From the NCBI RefSeq assembly GCF_004762045.1, contig NZ_SJOM01000007.1, positions 3,069,920-3,133,919 of the forward strand: 64,000 nt of DNA, in the 5' to 3' direction. The translations under genes and the position numbers were made by a program. Below, piece by piece: positions 28,818 through 41,129 of this stretch. The notes under the pieces were generated by a model. The model was not told where the DNA came from, ran no database searches, and worked only from the letters and a program-made list of their open reading frames with translations. Numbering within the stretch: position 1 is the stretch's first letter; each line of letters opens with the position of its first letter. The DNA comes from Mycobacterium sp. DL99 (GTDB taxonomy: Bacteria > Actinomycetota > Actinomycetes > Mycobacteriales > Mycobacteriaceae).

Positions 28818-30116
28818 GTGGCTGAGCTGACTCCAGCGCAGATCAATGCCATCGACGCGGACCACATCTGGCACCCCTACAGTGCCATGGGTTCCGACAC
28901 ACTTCCGCCCGTGGTGGCGGTGGGTGCCAAAGGCGCGTGGCTGACTGTGATCGACCCTACCGACGGCGCACCGATCGAGGTGATCGATGCGATGGCGTCC
29001 TGGTGGACTGCCGTGCACGGACACGGGCACCCAGTGCTGGACCGTGCGATCACCGACCAGCTCGCGACCATGAACCACGTCATGTTCGGCGGTCTGACCC
29101 ATGAACCGGCCGCACGGCTGGCCCAACTGCTGGTCGAACTGACCCCCGAGGGCCTGGAGACGGTGTTCTTCAGCGATTCCGGGTCGGTGTCCGTCGAGGT
29201 GGCGGTGAAGATGGCGCTGCAGTACTGGCGCAGCCGGGGCAGGGGCGCCAAGCACCGGCTGATGACCTGGCGTGGCGGTTATCACGGCGACACGTTCACC
29301 CCGATGAGCGTGTGCGATCCCGACGGCGGCATGCACTCCCTCTGGACGGACGTGCTGGTGGCGCAGGAGTTCGCGCCGCCTGTGCCCGCCGACTATCAAC
29401 CGGCCTACAGCGAAGCGTTCGAGCGGCAGTTGGCCGACCATGCCGACGAGCTCGCCGCCGTGATCGTGGAACCCGTCGTGCAGGGCGCCGGGGGTATGCG
29501 CTTTCACGACCCGCGTTACCTGTCAGATCTGCGTGCGATCTGCGATCGCCACGATGTGTTGCTGATCTTTGACGAGATCGCCACCGGATTCGGCCGCACC
29601 GGCAAGTTGTTCGCCGCCGAGCACGCTGGGGTCAGTCCCGACATCATGTGCGTCGGCAAGGCGCTGACCGGCGGCTACATCACCCTGGCCGCCACGCTGT
29701 GCACGCGGGAGGTCGCGCGGACGATCAGCGCGGGGGAGCCCGGAGCCCTCATGCACGGGCCGACGTTCATGGCCAACGCGTTGGCCTGCGCGGTCGGTGT
29801 CGCTGCGGTGGAACTGCTGGTCAGCGGTGACTGGCCGGCCCGGGTGGCCGAGATCGAGGCGGGGCTGCGGGAAGGTCTCGAGCCGGCCCGCGCATTGCCG
29901 GGAGTGGCTGACGTCCGGGTGCTCGGTGCCATCGGTGTGATCGAGATGCGCGAGCCGGTGGACATGCGGGTGGCCACCTTGGCGGCGTTGCGCCACGGCG
30001 TCTGGCTGCGCCCGTTCGGCAAGTTGATCTATGCCATGCCGCCCTTCATCTGCACGACGGCGGAGGTGGAACTGATCACCGCAGGCATGGTCGGCGTGGC
30101 TCGTGCACTAACCTGA
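28818..30116 (+). CDS. bioA: Adenosylmethionine-8-amino-7-oxononanoate aminotransferase
   Basis: A 432-residue class III PLP aminotransferase making 7,8-diaminononanoate for biotin. It opens with [17 protein letters not shown], which holds the substrate-contacting tyrosine. Then come [28 protein letters not shown] and the PLP-lysine motif [13 protein letters not shown]. The GTG at 28818 follows a TAGGCT -10 box (28804-28809) by 8 nt, so it is probably leaderless. No BioQ-type palindrome lies in this promoter, unlike those of bioF and bioB. Its stop codon is part of the BioQ box for bioF. Confidence 0.96.
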   Translation: MAELTPAQINAIDADHIWHPYSAMGSDTLPPVVAVGAKGAWLTVIDPTDGAPIEVIDAMASWWTAVHGHGHPVLDRAITDQLATMNHVMFGGLTHEPAARLAQLLVELTPEGLETVFFSDSGSVSVEVAVKMALQYWRSRGRGAKHRLMTWRGGYHGDTFTPMSVCDPDGGMHSLWTDVLVAQEFAPPVPADYQPAYSEAFERQLADHADELAAVIVEPVVQGAGGMRFHDPRYLSDLRAICDRHDVLLIFDEIATGFGRTGKLFAAEHAGVSPDIMCVGKALTGGYITLAATLCTREVARTISAGEPGALMHGPTFMANALACAVGVAAVELLVSGDWPARVAEIEAGLREGLEPARALPGVADVRVLGAIGVIEMREPVDMRVATLAALRHGVWLRPFGKLIYAMPPFICTTAEVELITAGMVGVARALT

Positions 30117-30160
30117 ACGGTGTTCAATTGTCGGCACCGCCGACGTGTTCAACTTGTCGG
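30114..30160 (+). promoter_or_regulatory. BioQ operator cassette ahead of bioF
   Basis: The 13-bp palindrome TGAACGGTGTTCA (30114-30126) overlaps the bioA stop codon. It is followed by an inverted repeat GTCGGC-N3-GCCGAC (30130-30144), a second GTGTTCA (30145-30151) and another GTCGG. The same arrangement recurs before bioB with identical 25-bp spacing between the two GTGTTCA units. The palindrome fits the recalled BioQ boxes of mycobacteria. Repression of bioF-bioD independently of bioA is implied. Confidence 0.8.
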
Positions 30161-30176
30161 CACCGAGGAGCACCGC

Positions 30177-31325
30177 GTGACGCGAACCGATCTTTCACCG
30201 CTGGCCTGGCTGGCCGGCGTCGAGCAGCAACGTCGACAAGCCGGCCTGCGCCGCGAGTTGCGCACGCGTCCCGCGGTAGCCACCGAGCTGGACCTGGCCT
30301 CCAACGACTACCTGGGGCTGTCGCAGCACCCGGAGGTCCTCGATGGTGGCATCGAGGCGCTGCGGACCTGGGGCGCAGGTGCCGGTGGATCACGCTTGGT
30401 CACTGGTAACACCGAGTTGCACGAAGGGTTCGAGACCGCCCTGGCGACGTTCGTCGGCGCCGAGTCGGCGTTGGTCTTCTCCTCGGGTTACACCGCCAAC
30501 CTGGGCGCCGTCGTCGCGTTGTCCGGTCCCGGCTCGCTGCTGGTCTCCGACGCGCTGACGCACGCGTCGCTCGTCGACGCCTGCCGGTTGTCGCGTGCCC
30601 GGGTGACCGTCACTCCACACCGTGACGTCGACGCGGTGGATGCCGCACTGTCGGCGCGCACCGAGGACCGCGCGGTAGTGCTGACCGAATCGGTGTTCAG
30701 CGCCGACGGCGTGCTGGCACCCCTGCGCGAGCTGCACGCGGTCTGCCGCCGCCACGGCGCACTGTTGCTCGTCGATGAGGCACACGGGCTCGGTGTGCGC
30801 GGTCCGGGTGGGCAGGGCCTTCTGTATGAGGAGGGGCTGGCCGGGGCGCCCGATGTGGTGATGACGACGACGCTGTCGAAGGCGCTGGGCAGCCAGGGCG
30901 GCGTGGTGCTCGGTCCGGAAGCGGTGCGCGCCCACCTGATCGATGCGGCCCGCCCGTTCATCTTCGACACCGGCCTGGCGCCGGCGGCCGTCGGTGCGGC
31001 GTGGGCAGCCCTGCGGGTGCTGATCGCCGAACCGCAGCGCGCGCAAGCTGTGTTGGATCATGCCGCCGAACTCGCCCGGATTTCCGGGGACACCGCGGTG
31101 CCGGACTCGGCGGTCGTCTCGGTGATCCTCGGTGAGCCCGAGGTGGCGGTGGCCGCGGCCGCGGCCTGTCTGGACCGCGGCGTGCGGGTGGGGTGCTTCC
31201 GGCCGCCGACGGTGCCCGAGGGAACCTCACGGCTGCGATTGACTGCGAGGGCCTCGCTGACCGCCGACGAGATGGACCTGGCCCGTCAGGTGTTGACCGA
31301 GGTGCTGTCGAAGGCCCGGTTGTGA
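30177..31325 (+). CDS. bioF: 8-amino-7-oxononanoate synthase
   Basis: A 382-residue alpha-oxoamine synthase that condenses pimeloyl thioester with alanine in biotin synthesis. Family features are [45 protein letters not shown] and the PLP lysine in [21 protein letters not shown] at 30165-30170 sets the GTG at 30177; a longer frame from 30120 would begin inside the operator. The stop overlaps bioD as GTGA. Confidence 0.96.
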   Translation: MTRTDLSPLAWLAGVEQQRRQAGLRRELRTRPAVATELDLASNDYLGLSQHPEVLDGGIEALRTWGAGAGGSRLVTGNTELHEGFETALATFVGAESALVFSSGYTANLGAVVALSGPGSLLVSDALTHASLVDACRLSRARVTVTPHRDVDAVDAALSARTEDRAVVLTESVFSADGVLAPLRELHAVCRRHGALLLVDEAHGLGVRGPGGQGLLYEEGLAGAPDVVMTTTLSKALGSQGGVVLGPEAVRAHLIDAARPFIFDTGLAPAAVGAAWAALRVLIAEPQRAQAVLDHAAELARISGDTAVPDSAVVSVILGEPEVAVAAAAACLDRGVRVGCFRPPTVPEGTSRLRLTARASLTADEMDLARQVLTEVLSKARL

Positions 31326-31999
31326 GCACGCTGGTCGTCACCGGTACCGACACCGGCGTCGGCAAGACAGTGACGACCGCCGCGCTGGCGTGCGCGGCAC
31401 GCCTGACCGGCCTCGACGTCGCGGTCTGCAAGCCGGTGCAGACCGGAACCGTCGACGGCGACAACGACCTCGGTGAGGTGCAGCGGCTGTCCGGGGTGGA
31501 CAACTTGCATGGGGGATGGCGTTATCCGGAGCCGCTGGCGCCGGTCGCGGCCGCGGACCGGGCCGGGTGTGCGTTGCCGACCCGCGCGGAGTTGGTGGAC
31601 GCGGTGCGTGCCGCCGAGATCGCCGGCGGGCTGACCCTGGTCGAGGGTGCCGGTGGCCTCCTCGTCGAATTGGGTGCCGACGGCGTCACGGTGCGTGATC
31701 TGGCCGCCGATCTGTCCGCCGCTGTCCTGGTGGTGGTGTCGCCCGGACTGGGCACACTCAACCACACCGCACTGACGTTGGAATCGCTTGCTGGGCAGGG
31801 GATTCCATGTGCCGGGCTGGTGATCGGAGCATGGCCGGAGCATCCCGGCGTCACAGAGTCGGGCAACCGGGAGGCCCTGGCGCAGCTGGCGCCCGTACGT
31901 GCGGTGCTGCCCGCGGGGGCCGGCGGCGCGAGTGCCGCGGAGTTCGAGGCACTGTGCGCCGACGCGTTCGACCGGGACTGGCTGATCGGTCTGATCTGA
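31322..31999 (+). CDS. bioD: Dethiobiotin synthetase
   Basis: A 225-residue ATP-dependent carboxylase closing the ureido ring of dethiobiotin. The P-loop [16 protein letters not shown] is at residues 6-21, the substrate segment [15 protein letters not shown] follows, and [12 protein letters not shown] carries the second metal/nucleotide contact. The start overlaps the bioF stop (GTGA), giving tight coupling. Confidence 0.96.
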   Translation: MSTLVVTGTDTGVGKTVTTAALACAARLTGLDVAVCKPVQTGTVDGDNDLGEVQRLSGVDNLHGGWRYPEPLAPVAAADRAGCALPTRAELVDAVRAAEIAGGLTLVEGAGGLLVELGADGVTVRDLAADLSAAVLVVVSPGLGTLNHTALTLESLAGQGIPCAGLVIGAWPEHPGVTESGNREALAQLAPVRAVLPAGAGGASAAEFEALCADAFDRDWLIGLI

Positions 32000-32000
32000 C

Positions 32001-32510
32001 GTGGTGCACTCCGTCGAACTGGTCTTCGATCCGGACATCGAGGCCGCGGTCCGCGGAATCTGGGATACGCTGCGCGACAAGGACATTCCCAGCCAGGCGC
32101 CGGCCAGCCGGCCGCATGCGACCCTGACTGTCGCCCAGCGCATCGACGCCGAGGCCGATGCGGTGCTGACCGAACTCGTGGACCGATTCCCGCTGCCGTG
32201 CCGGCTCGGTGCGACCCTGATCTTCGGGCGTTCGGCCGGAGTGCTGGCGCGGCTGCTGGTGCCGACCGATGAACTGCTCGGCATCCAGGCTGATACGTAC
32301 CGACTGTGCCTGCCGTTCATGGACCCGGCCCCGATGCCACACGCTGAACCGGGGAACTGGACCCCGCATGTCACGCTGGCCCGGCGGGTGGCTCCGGCGA
32401 GGTTGGCCACAGCCGTGCGGATCGCCGGACGTCCCGCCGAGATCGTCGGCCAGGTGACGGGGTTACGGCATTGGGACGGCGACAAGCGCCTCGAACACCC
32501 GATCGGCTGA
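32001..32510 (+). CDS. 2'-5' RNA ligase / cyclic phosphodiesterase family protein
   Basis: A 169-residue 2H phosphoesterase-like protein. The two signature HxTx motifs are visible as RPHATLTVA (about residue 38) and TPHVTLARR (about residue 125), so the active site looks intact. The RNA or cyclic-phosphate substrate is unknown. It starts 1 bp after bioD and should be co-transcribed with it; a related gene occupies this slot in M. tuberculosis (Rv1571, as recalled). A role in biotin metabolism is not evident. Confidence 0.82.
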   Translation: MVHSVELVFDPDIEAAVRGIWDTLRDKDIPSQAPASRPHATLTVAQRIDAEADAVLTELVDRFPLPCRLGATLIFGRSAGVLARLLVPTDELLGIQADTYRLCLPFMDPAPMPHAEPGNWTPHVTLARRVAPARLATAVRIAGRPAEIVGQVTGLRHWDGDKRLEHPIG

Positions 32511-32527
32511 TCGGCCGGCGATCAGCC
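32505..32527. terminator. Hairpin spanning the convergent stop codons of the RNA-ligase gene and bioQ
   Basis: Perfect 8-bp arms GGCTGATC and GATCAGCC around a 7-nt loop. It covers both stop codons, so it can act on transcripts from either side. There is no U tract, as is common for mycobacterial terminators. Confidence 0.55.
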
Positions 32528-33139
32528 CTGGCTGCGTTGCGGGATGTCGCGTCCGGAGCCGAGGGTGCTGGCGCCCCGCACGGCCAGACCGTCGACCAGC
32601 AACTGCAGGCCGAACGCGAACTGGCGTGACGTATCGCGGTCGAGCACCGACTGCTCATCGGCCAGCGCACCCGCGGCGTCCCACTGCAGTCGGGACTGCT
32701 CGTCGGCGGTGAAGCCCAGCACGTAATAGAGCACGGTGCGGGCGGCCAGCTCGTCATCCGGCGACATCACGCCGGCCTGCTTCGCGGCATCGGCGAGCTG
32801 CCCCACGATTGCGCCGACAGTCTGGGACTTCCCGGCGGCAAAACTGGATGAGACCAGCTCGGCCCCATCGGTGTGCGACAGCAGTGCGTCACGCAACGCC
32901 ACGCAGGTCTGGTGGATTCGGCTCGGCCACGCTGTTGCGGCGCCCTCGGTGCGGACGGGTTGCAGAATGCGGTCGGCAACGGCGCCGAGCAGTTCCTGTT
33001 TGTTGGCGAAGTGCCAGTACAGGGCGCCCGGGCTGACGCTGAGCTCACGGGCCAGACGCCGCATCGTCAGGTCGGCGATGCCGTAGTTGTCCAGGATGGC
33101 CGTCGCCGCATCCACCACGTCGGGTTTGTGGAGTTGCAC
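32522..33139 (-). CDS. bioQ: BioQ, TetR-family repressor of biotin synthesis
   Basis: A 205-residue TetR regulator with helix-turn-helix YGIADLTMRRLARELSVSPG and ALYWHFANKQELLGAV in its first 55 residues. Position next to and divergent from bioB, with a TGAACGGTGTTCA box between them, matches the actinobacterial biotin repressor BioQ. The GTG start lies 6 nt after a TAGGGT -10 box that is itself next to the operator, so autorepression is likely. The ligand domain gives no clue to the signal; no BirA-type domain is present. Confidence 0.9.
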   Translation of the reverse strand: MQLHKPDVVDAATAILDNYGIADLTMRRLARELSVSPGALYWHFANKQELLGAVADRILQPVRTEGAATAWPSRIHQTCVALRDALLSHTDGAELVSSSFAAGKSQTVGAIVGQLADAAKQAGVMSPDDELAARTVLYYVLGFTADEQSRLQWDAAGALADEQSVLDRDTSRQFAFGLQLLVDGLAVRGASTLGSGRDIPQRSQG

Positions 33140-33154
33140 ACCGTTACCCTAGCC

Positions 33155-34243
<1,089 letters not shown>

Positions 34244-34248
34244 AACTG

Positions 34249-34494
34249 GTGGTGATGGTTCACGATTTGCCCGCGCCCGTCGGCGCCGGCCTATACAACG
34301 TCTACACCGGGGTCCAGGCTGACGCGGCGGAGGGAACTGTGCTTCCCACCGCGGCTCAACTCGGCCTGGAACCACCCCGGTTCTGCGCCGAGTGCGGCCG
34401 CCGGATGATCGTGCAAGTGCGGCCGACCGGGTGGTGGGCCAAGTGCTCGAGGCATGGGCAGGTGGACTCGACGGACCTGGATACGCGGCGATGA
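34249..34494 (+). CDS. bsaP: Biotin synthase auxiliary protein
   Basis: An 81-residue protein, counterpart of Rv1590. C46 and C49 (FCAECG) with C66 and H69 (WWAKCSRHG) form a small potential metal or Fe-S site. In mycobacteria this protein is reported as required with BioB for conversion of dethiobiotin to biotin. Three consecutive start codons (GTG 34249, GTG 34252, ATG 34255) follow bioB by 5-11 bp, so co-translation is likely. Its stop overlaps the next ATG (ATGA). Confidence 0.88.
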   Translation: MVMVHDLPAPVGAGLYNVYTGVQADAAEGTVLPTAAQLGLEPPRFCAECGRRMIVQVRPTGWWAKCSRHGQVDSTDLDTRR

Positions 34495-34547
34495 GCCTCT
34501 CGGGCGAAGAGCAGAAGGCACCGATGAGCCTCTCGGGCGAAGAGCAG
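34490..34547 (+). repeat. Tandem duplication across a translation start
   Basis: A 25-bp unit beginning GATGAGCCTCTCGGGCG occurs at 34490-34514 and again at 34523-34547, 33 bp apart. Each copy supplies an in-frame ATG, so the DUF2567 protein can begin with MSLSGEEQ twice. The motif resembles the mini-ORF linkers before hisC and trpB (ATGAGC followed by GCGAAGA-like sequence). Confidence 0.85.
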
Positions 34548-35198
34548 ATGCTGTCTGTCGGCCTGGCGCCCGCCAATATCCCCGGCGCACCGCGAGTTTC
34601 GCGGGAGCGGGCGGTGCTGAGCGTCATTGGTGCACTGGCCGTGGTTGGTGCCGTCCTCGGTGCCCTGTGGGCCTTCGTGGCCCCCGGCGTGCACGGCGTG
34701 GTGGCTCTGACCCGTAGCGGCGACCGGGTGCACGCCTATCTGGGCGGTGAGTCTGACCATTTCTTCACGTCGGCGTTCATGTTCGTCGGTTTGCTCGTCG
34801 TCATGGCGGTCGTGGCCGCGGTGGCAGTGTGGCAGTGGACCGCGCATCGCGGGCCGGTGATGGTGGCTGCATTGGTCACCGGTTGTGCGGTGGCGACGGC
34901 GGTGGCGGCGGGAGTCGGTGCGGCACTTGCACACTGGAGGTTCGGTTCGCTCGATATCGCGGGCGCACCGGTCACCCCGGAACACCGTGTCCACTACGTG
35001 GTGGAAGCCGCGTCGGTGTTTTTCGGGCATACGCCGCTGCAGATCGCGGGGACGATTCTGTTCCCGGCTGCCATGGCAGCGATGGTCTACGCGCTGATCG
35101 CGGTCTCGACGGTGCGCGATGACCTGGGCGCCTGGCCCCCGGTTCAGACGCCGACCTATCCGGTGATCCCGCCGGTGGTCAGTCCGCCGGGGTCTTGA
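34491..35198 (+). CDS. DUF2567-type membrane protein
   Basis: A 235-residue protein with four hydrophobic segments: after residue 35 ([20 protein letters not shown]), about 85-108, 120-145 and near 190-210. The order and a proline-rich tail fit the mycobacterial DUF2567 family, counterpart of Rv1591; function unknown. The first ATG overlaps the bsaP stop; a second in-frame ATG 11 codons later (34524) is an equally good start. Genetic coupling to bsaP is clear, but a role in biotin metabolism is only inference. Confidence 0.83.
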   Translation: MSLSGEEQKAPMSLSGEEQMLSVGLAPANIPGAPRVSRERAVLSVIGALAVVGAVLGALWAFVAPGVHGVVALTRSGDRVHAYLGGESDHFFTSAFMFVGLLVVMAVVAAVAVWQWTAHRGPVMVAALVTGCAVATAVAAGVGAALAHWRFGSLDIAGAPVTPEHRVHYVVEAASVFFGHTPLQIAGTILFPAAMAAMVYALIAVSTVRDDLGAWPPVQTPTYPVIPPVVSPPGS

Positions 35199-35487
35199 TT
35201 CGATTCCCGGACTGCTGCGGAGAGTCGGCCAGATATAGGTAGCGGCGGTAGTACCTGCGGTTGGTGAGCATGGCGACCAGAATCAGGGTGGCCAACGACG
35301 TCCCGTATCCGACGAAGAACACCCATGCCCCGGGTCCGGTGTAGGGCTTCGTCGATAGAAAATTCGCGTGTTTCACCCCGGTGCAGTGCGCGGGCCGCCC
35401 TTGGGGTTGCCGCATACATATAGCCATGACGAAGACGATGGACGCCGCCGCATAGGGCCACCGTCGGGGCTGACGGACATACCGCAT
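35179..35487 (-). CDS. Hypothetical small membrane protein
   Basis: A 102-residue open frame with two hydrophobic stretches (about 11-26, PYAAASIVFVMAIC, and 52-72, GAWVFFVGYGTSLATLILVA) and a basic, tyrosine-rich C-terminal tail (NRRYYRRYLY). The ATG is preceded by GGGG. It overlaps the 3' end of the DUF2567 gene by 20 bp on the opposite strand. I do not recognise the family; coding is supported mainly by the clear membrane topology. Confidence 0.5.
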   Translation of the reverse strand: MRYVRQPRRWPYAAASIVFVMAICMRQPQGRPAHCTGVKHANFLSTKPYTGPGAWVFFVGYGTSLATLILVAMLTNRRYYRRYLYLADSPQQSGNRIKTPAD

Positions 35488-35517
35488 CTACCCCGATTTC
35501 TGCCGGCGCCAGGCAGG

Positions 35518-36849
35518 TCAGAGTGGGCGTCGTCGGACCGTGCGCCCCAAGGCGACTTTGGTGGCGATTCGGGCCAGCCGTGCCATGCCCATGTAAGTGA
35601 TCGGATTTAGCAGCGTCGGCCACTTGGACCGCACCAGGTTTGCGGTCAGCGGGCGATCGGCGAACCGGTCGCTCAGCCAGCGCAGCGCCATCGGCGCCGA
35701 GAATGGGTGCAACAGCAGGTGTTCGCTGAACATGTCGCGGTGGTAGGTCACGTCGGCGCCGCCGGCCAGATAGGTGTCGGCGAGTTCGTCGATGTCGCCG
35801 ACCGAGATGATCTCGTCGTGCACGGCCTGCACGATCAGGACGGGCGGAACCGGCACGGCCACACCGAGTTTGGTGTCCTCGAACACCTCACTGACTTCGG
35901 GTCCGTCGAGGATTTCCTCCAGTGGCATGTCGACCAGGTCGGCCATGTCGGTCCGGAACATCTGCACCATGGCTTCCACGGTGGTCATGCGGTGCAACCG
36001 GTCCAGGATTTTGCGTCCCTCGGTCGTGGCGTGCTCGGCGATGACTCGGTTGAGACTGGGATAGATGTCGGAGAGGGCGGCCACCACAAGGGCCGGCAGG
36101 CCCGAGAACACGGTGCCGTTGAGCCGGCGGAAGGTGTTTCCGAGATTGCCGACGGGCGATCCGAGGACGGCGCCGACGATGTTGAGCTCAGGTGCGTAGC
36201 TGCCGGCCATCTCGGCGGCCCAGGCGCTGGCCAGGCCGCCGCCCGAGTATCCCCACAGACCGATGCGCGCCGACGGTGACAGCGACAGGTGTTCGGTGTT
36301 GATTGCCGCACGCAGGCCGTCGAGCACCCGGTAGCCCGGCTCGTAGGGCGCGCCCCACATGCCGTTGACACCCTCATGGTCGGGAACCGAGACCGCCCAG
36401 CCCTCGGCCAGGGCGGCCGAGATCAGCAGGAATTCCAGTTGGGCCAGGGAGCCGGTGGCTTTGGCGTGGTGGCGCAGGGCGTAGGACGGGAAGCACCGGG
36501 CCGAGATGGCGTCGATCGCGCACTGGTACGACACGACCGGGCAGTCCGGTGCCGCGTCGACCGGGACGATGACGGTGGTGGCGGCGGCTTCGGGTACGCC
36601 GTTGCGGTCAGTGGAGCGGTACAGCAGCTGCGTGGCCTGCAGGCGCTGCGGAATCAGGCCAAGAAACGCCAGTTCGACATCGCGGCTGCGTAGGACGGTG
36701 CCAGGCTCGGCGTGCTGGAAACCCGCAGGCGGGACGTAGAACGCATCGTCGTGGGGGAGCTGGGGTCGCGCCGCCCGGTCGAGCACCTCGTGAGGTGCCC
36801 GACCGATCCATTCGGCTCCGGAGACGCTGGCCGCACTGCCCAAGTCCAT
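35518..36849 (-). CDS. Secretory-lipase-family alpha/beta hydrolase
   Basis: A 443-residue alpha/beta hydrolase of the LIP family, counterpart of Rv1592c. The nucleophile elbow is [14 protein letters not shown] (serine in GYSGG). An Asp in [14 protein letters not shown] and a His in [11 protein letters not shown] complete a plausible triad. [14 protein letters not shown] and [17 protein letters not shown] are family segments. No clear signal peptide is present at this start, so location is uncertain. It likely hydrolyses acyl esters. It is a single unit between the biotin and NAD loci. Confidence 0.87.
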   Translation of the reverse strand: MDLGSAASVSGAEWIGRAPHEVLDRAARPQLPHDDAFYVPPAGFQHAEPGTVLRSRDVELAFLGLIPQRLQATQLLYRSTDRNGVPEAAATTVIVPVDAAPDCPVVSYQCAIDAISARCFPSYALRHHAKATGSLAQLEFLLISAALAEGWAVSVPDHEGVNGMWGAPYEPGYRVLDGLRAAINTEHLSLSPSARIGLWGYSGGGLASAWAAEMAGSYAPELNIVGAVLGSPVGNLGNTFRRLNGTVFSGLPALVVAALSDIYPSLNRVIAEHATTEGRKILDRLHRMTTVEAMVQMFRTDMADLVDMPLEEILDGPEVSEVFEDTKLGVAVPVPPVLIVQAVHDEIISVGDIDELADTYLAGGADVTYHRDMFSEHLLLHPFSAPMALRWLSDRFADRPLTANLVRSKWPTLLNPITYMGMARLARIATKVALGRTVRRRPL

Positions 36850-36891
36850 CCGGGCATTCTTGCTTAAGAAGGGTCTAAGAATCCAGTCGAC

Positions 36892-37584
36892 TCACCCGGG
36901 CGGGCGCAGTGCGGCGAATGCGTCGGTGACGCGATACCTGGATTCGGTGAACCGGTACAGCGCTGCCGGGCGCCCGCCGCTGCGGCCGGATCGCGCGGTG
37001 GTGCCGGTCGGGGTGATCACTTTGCGACGTTCCAGAACCCGTTGCAGGTTGGTGGCATCGACCTGATGGTCGAGCGCCGCGCTGTAGATGTCACGCAACG
37101 TGGAGAGGGCGAATTCTTTTGGCGCCAAGGCAAATCCGATGTTGGTGTACGACATCTTGGCCACGAGTCGGGTGCGTGCGTGTTCGACCATCGGCGCGTG
37201 GTCGAACGCCATCGGGGGCAGATCGCTGACCGGATGCCAGCGGGTGTCCGGCGGCAGGGTCGGGGTGGACGAGGAGGGCACCAGGCCCAGGAATGTGGAC
37301 GCGATCGTCCGTATCCCGGGCACTCGGGCGGGATCGGAGAAGACCGCCAATTGTTCGAGGTGGGCGATCTCGCGCAGGTCCACCTTCTCGGCCAGCTGTC
37401 GCCGTACTGAGCTGGTCAGATCCTCGTCGTCCTCCAGTCGCCCGCCCGGCAGAGACCATTTGCCCCGCTCCGGATCCAGCGCGCGTTGCCACAGCAGCAC
37501 GTTGAGGGTGGGCTGCCTGGTGTCGAGGCCGCGAACCTGGAACACGGCGGCAAGCACTTCGTGCGCGGTGCTAATATGTGGCAT
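36892..37584 (-). CDS. nrtR: NrtR, Nudix-type transcriptional regulator of NAD synthesis
   Basis: A 230-residue protein with an N-terminal Nudix domain ([10 protein letters not shown], then [20 protein letters not shown]) and a C-terminal winged helix ([35 protein letters not shown]). The Nudix box is degenerate where REUXEE is expected (RQLAEK), which suggests ligand sensing rather than hydrolysis. The ATG at 37584 is 7 nt after TATAAT on the - strand, so it is leaderless and its -10 lies inside the NrtR palindrome. Divergence from nadABC matches NrtR in other mycobacteria; ADP-ribose or NAD is the usual ligand type. Confidence 0.92.
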   Translation of the reverse strand: MPHISTAHEVLAAVFQVRGLDTRQPTLNVLLWQRALDPERGKWSLPGGRLEDDEDLTSSVRRQLAEKVDLREIAHLEQLAVFSDPARVPGIRTIASTFLGLVPSSSTPTLPPDTRWHPVSDLPPMAFDHAPMVEHARTRLVAKMSYTNIGFALAPKEFALSTLRDIYSAALDHQVDATNLQRVLERRKVITPTGTTARSGRSGGRPAALYRFTESRYRVTDAFAALRPPG

Positions 37585-37607
37585 GTTTTCGATTATAAGT
37601 CGAAAAC
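37585..37607. promoter_or_regulatory. NrtR operator with overlapping divergent -10 boxes
   Basis: Perfect 8-bp arms GTTTTCGA and TCGAAAAC flank a 7-bp centre, TTATAAG. The centre gives TATAAG toward nadA and, on the other strand, TATAAT toward nrtR. One bound dimer would shut both promoters, a standard autoregulated divergent switch. Confidence 0.85.
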
Positions 37608-37630
37608 CTGACTCAGTGGAGGAGGTCGGC

Positions 37631-38670
<1,040 letters not shown>

Positions 38671-38674
<4 letters not shown>

Positions 38675-40272
38675 CCCCGACGGGCAGTGCCCGGGGATCG
38701 AGCCGCTTCGCCTGCGGCAGTTCAACGCTGTGGCAACAGCGCGCTGACGTCGTCGTCGTCGGCACCGGGGTCGCGGGCCTGGTGGCGGCCCTGGCCGCGC
38801 ATCGCCGCGGCCGCCGGGTGGTGGTGCTCAGCAAGGCCCGCGAGACCGCGACGTTCTACGCCCAGGGCGGGATCGCCGTGGTGCTGCCCGACACTGACGA
38901 CTCCGTCGAGGCGCACGTCGCCGACACGGTCGCCGCCGGGGGCGGCCTGTGTGACCCGGATGCCGTGCGCTCCATCGTCGCGGCCGGCTATGATGCGGTG
39001 GCTGATCTGGTGGCCGACGGCGCACAGTTCGACGAGACCGCTCCCGAGCGTTGGGCACTGACCCGCGAGGGCGGACACACCCGGCGCCGGATCATCCACG
39101 CCGGCGGCGATGCCACCGGGGCCGAAGTGCAGCGGGCTCTCGACTCTGCGGCGGCCAACCTCGACATCCGCCGTGACCATGTGGCGCTGCAGGTCCTGCG
39201 CGACGACGCCACGGTGACCGGGGTGCTGGTGCGCAACGAGGACGGTCTGGGGATCATCCACGCGCCGTCGGTCATCCTGGCCACCGGAGGCCTCGGTCAC
39301 GTGTACGCGGCCACCACCAACCCCAGTGGCTCCACGGGTGACGGCATCGCCCTCGCGATGTGGGCCGGTGTTCCGGTCCGCGACATCGAGTTCGTTCAGT
39401 TCCACCCGACCATGTTGTATGTCGAGAACAGCGGTGGGCGGCGCCCTCTCATCACCGAGGCGCTGCGCGGTGAAGGCGCCATACTGCTTGACTCGCAAGG
39501 TAACTCGGTGACCGACGGGGTGCACCCGATGGGGGATCTGGCTCCGCGGGACGTGGTCGCTGCAGCCATCAACGCCCGGCTGAGCGCCACCGGCGACCCG
39601 TGCGTGTACCTCGATGCCCGGGGTATCGCCCAGTTCGCCGACCGGTTTCCCACGGTGGCGGCGGCGTGTGCGGCGGCCGGTGTCGATCCGACCCACCAAC
39701 CCATCCCGGTGGTTCCGGGCGCGCACTACAGCTGCGGCGGCGTGGTCACCGACGTGCATGGACGCACCGAACTGCCCGGGCTCTTCGCCGCGGGGGAAGT
39801 GGCCCGCACGGGGATGCACGGAGCCAACCGGTTGGCCTCCAACAGCCTCCTGGAAGGACTCGTCGTCGGCGGCCGGGCCGGCCGGCTCGCCGCCGAGCAC
39901 GCCGGCGCAGCAGGTTCGGTGCGTGCACAGGCACCGCAGGACCGGCCTTATGACTCGGTTGACCGAGATGCCTTGCAGCACGCCATGTCTGAACATGCCT
40001 CTGTGGTCCGCAACGCCGGAGGCCTACGTCAGCTCGATGCCGTTCTTGCCGATGCGCGCTCGGTGCAGCCCGCCAACCGCCAGAGCTTCGAGGACGCTGC
40101 CCTCACCGCGACGGCACGCGCAATTGCCGTGGCCGCCCTGGCCCGTACCGAAAGCCGTGGCTGCCACCATCGCGGCGATTACCCCGAAACCGACCCCGCT
40201 CAGGAGCATTCCGTGACGATTCGCGCCGTAGCCGGCCGTCCCGCCCTCGACACCGCAACGGTGGTGTGCTGA
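38671..40272 (+). CDS. nadB: L-aspartate oxidase
   Basis: A 533-residue flavoprotein oxidising aspartate to iminoaspartate for NadA. The FAD dinucleotide fold is [18 protein letters not shown] (about residue 30), followed by [13 protein letters not shown], the active-site segment [20 protein letters not shown], and [13 protein letters not shown] near the C-terminal third. The family's C-terminal helical domain ends the protein. ATGA overlap with nadA and TGATG overlap with nadC keep the three coupled. Confidence 0.96.
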
Positions 40273-41129
40273 TGGCACTTTCGGATATCGAGCTGGCCGA
40301 GGCTCGGGCCACGATCACGCGGGCGCTCGAAGAAGACCTGCGCTACGGACCAGATATCACGACGCTGGCCACCGTGGGTGCCGATGCCATGACCACCGCC
40401 TCGGTGGTCAACCGGGAGCCGGGCGTGGCCGCGGGTGTGGACATCGCGCTGCTGGTGCTCGACGAGGTGCTCGGCGCTGACGGCTACCGCGTGATCGACC
40501 GCGTCGAGGACGGCGCTCGGCTGGACGCCCGTTCGACGATCCTCACGGTCGAGGCGTCGACCCGCGGGCTGCTCACCGCCGAGCGCACGCTGCTGAACCT
40601 GATGTGCCACCTGTCGGGGATCGCCACCGCGACCGCGGCCTGGGTTGACGCGGTGGCCGGCACCAACGCCAAGATCCGCGACACCCGCAAGACGCTGCCG
40701 GGCCTGCGTGCGCTGCAGAAGTACGCGGTACGCGTCGGCGGCGGCGTCAACCACCGGATGGGACTGGGCGACGCCGCGCTGATCAAGGACAACCACGTTG
40801 CGGCGGCCGGGTCGGTGCTGGCCGCGCTCAAGGCCGTCCGGGCCGAGGCGCCGGATCTGCCGTGCGAGGTCGAGGTGGATTCGCTCGAACAACTCGACGA
40901 TGTGCTCTCGGCCGATGTGGAACTGGTGCTGCTGGACAACTTCCCGGTCTGGCAGACCCAGATCGCGGTTCAGCGCCGGGACACGCGTTCGCCCAAGACG
41001 CTGCTGGAATCCTCGGGCGGCCTGACGCTGGACAGCGCCGCCGATTACGCCGGAACCGGTGTTGACTACCTCGCGATCGGCGCCCTCACCCATTCGGTAC
41101 GGGTGCTCGATATCGGCCTGGACACCTAA
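40272..41129 (+). CDS. nadC: Nicotinate-nucleotide pyrophosphorylase (quinolinate phosphoribosyltransferase)
   Basis: A 285-residue enzyme forming nicotinate mononucleotide from quinolinate and PRPP. Motifs include EEDLRYGPDITTLAT, LLTAERTLLNLMCHLSGIAT, IRDTRKTLPGLRALQKYAV and HRMGLGDAALIKDNHV, which bind quinolinate and phosphoribose. The ATG at 40272 is preferred to the GTG at 40266 because it overlaps the nadB stop as TGATG. The last 4 bp overlap the convergent AraC gene. Confidence 0.96.
   Translation: MALSDIELAEARATITRALEEDLRYGPDITTLATVGADAMTTASVVNREPGVAAGVDIALLVLDEVLGADGYRVIDRVEDGARLDARSTILTVEASTRGLLTAERTLLNLMCHLSGIATATAAWVDAVAGTNAKIRDTRKTLPGLRALQKYAVRVGGGVNHRMGLGDAALIKDNHVAAAGSVLAALKAVRAEAPDLPCEVEVDSLEQLDDVLSADVELVLLDNFPVWQTQIAVQRRDTRSPKTLLESSGGLTLDSAADYAGTGVDYLAIGALTHSVRVLDIGLDT

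Noticed and set aside
30120..30176. Earlier bioF start at 30120
   Set aside because: It lies within the BioQ palindrome, has no ribosome-binding site, and encodes a non-conserved arginine-rich stretch.
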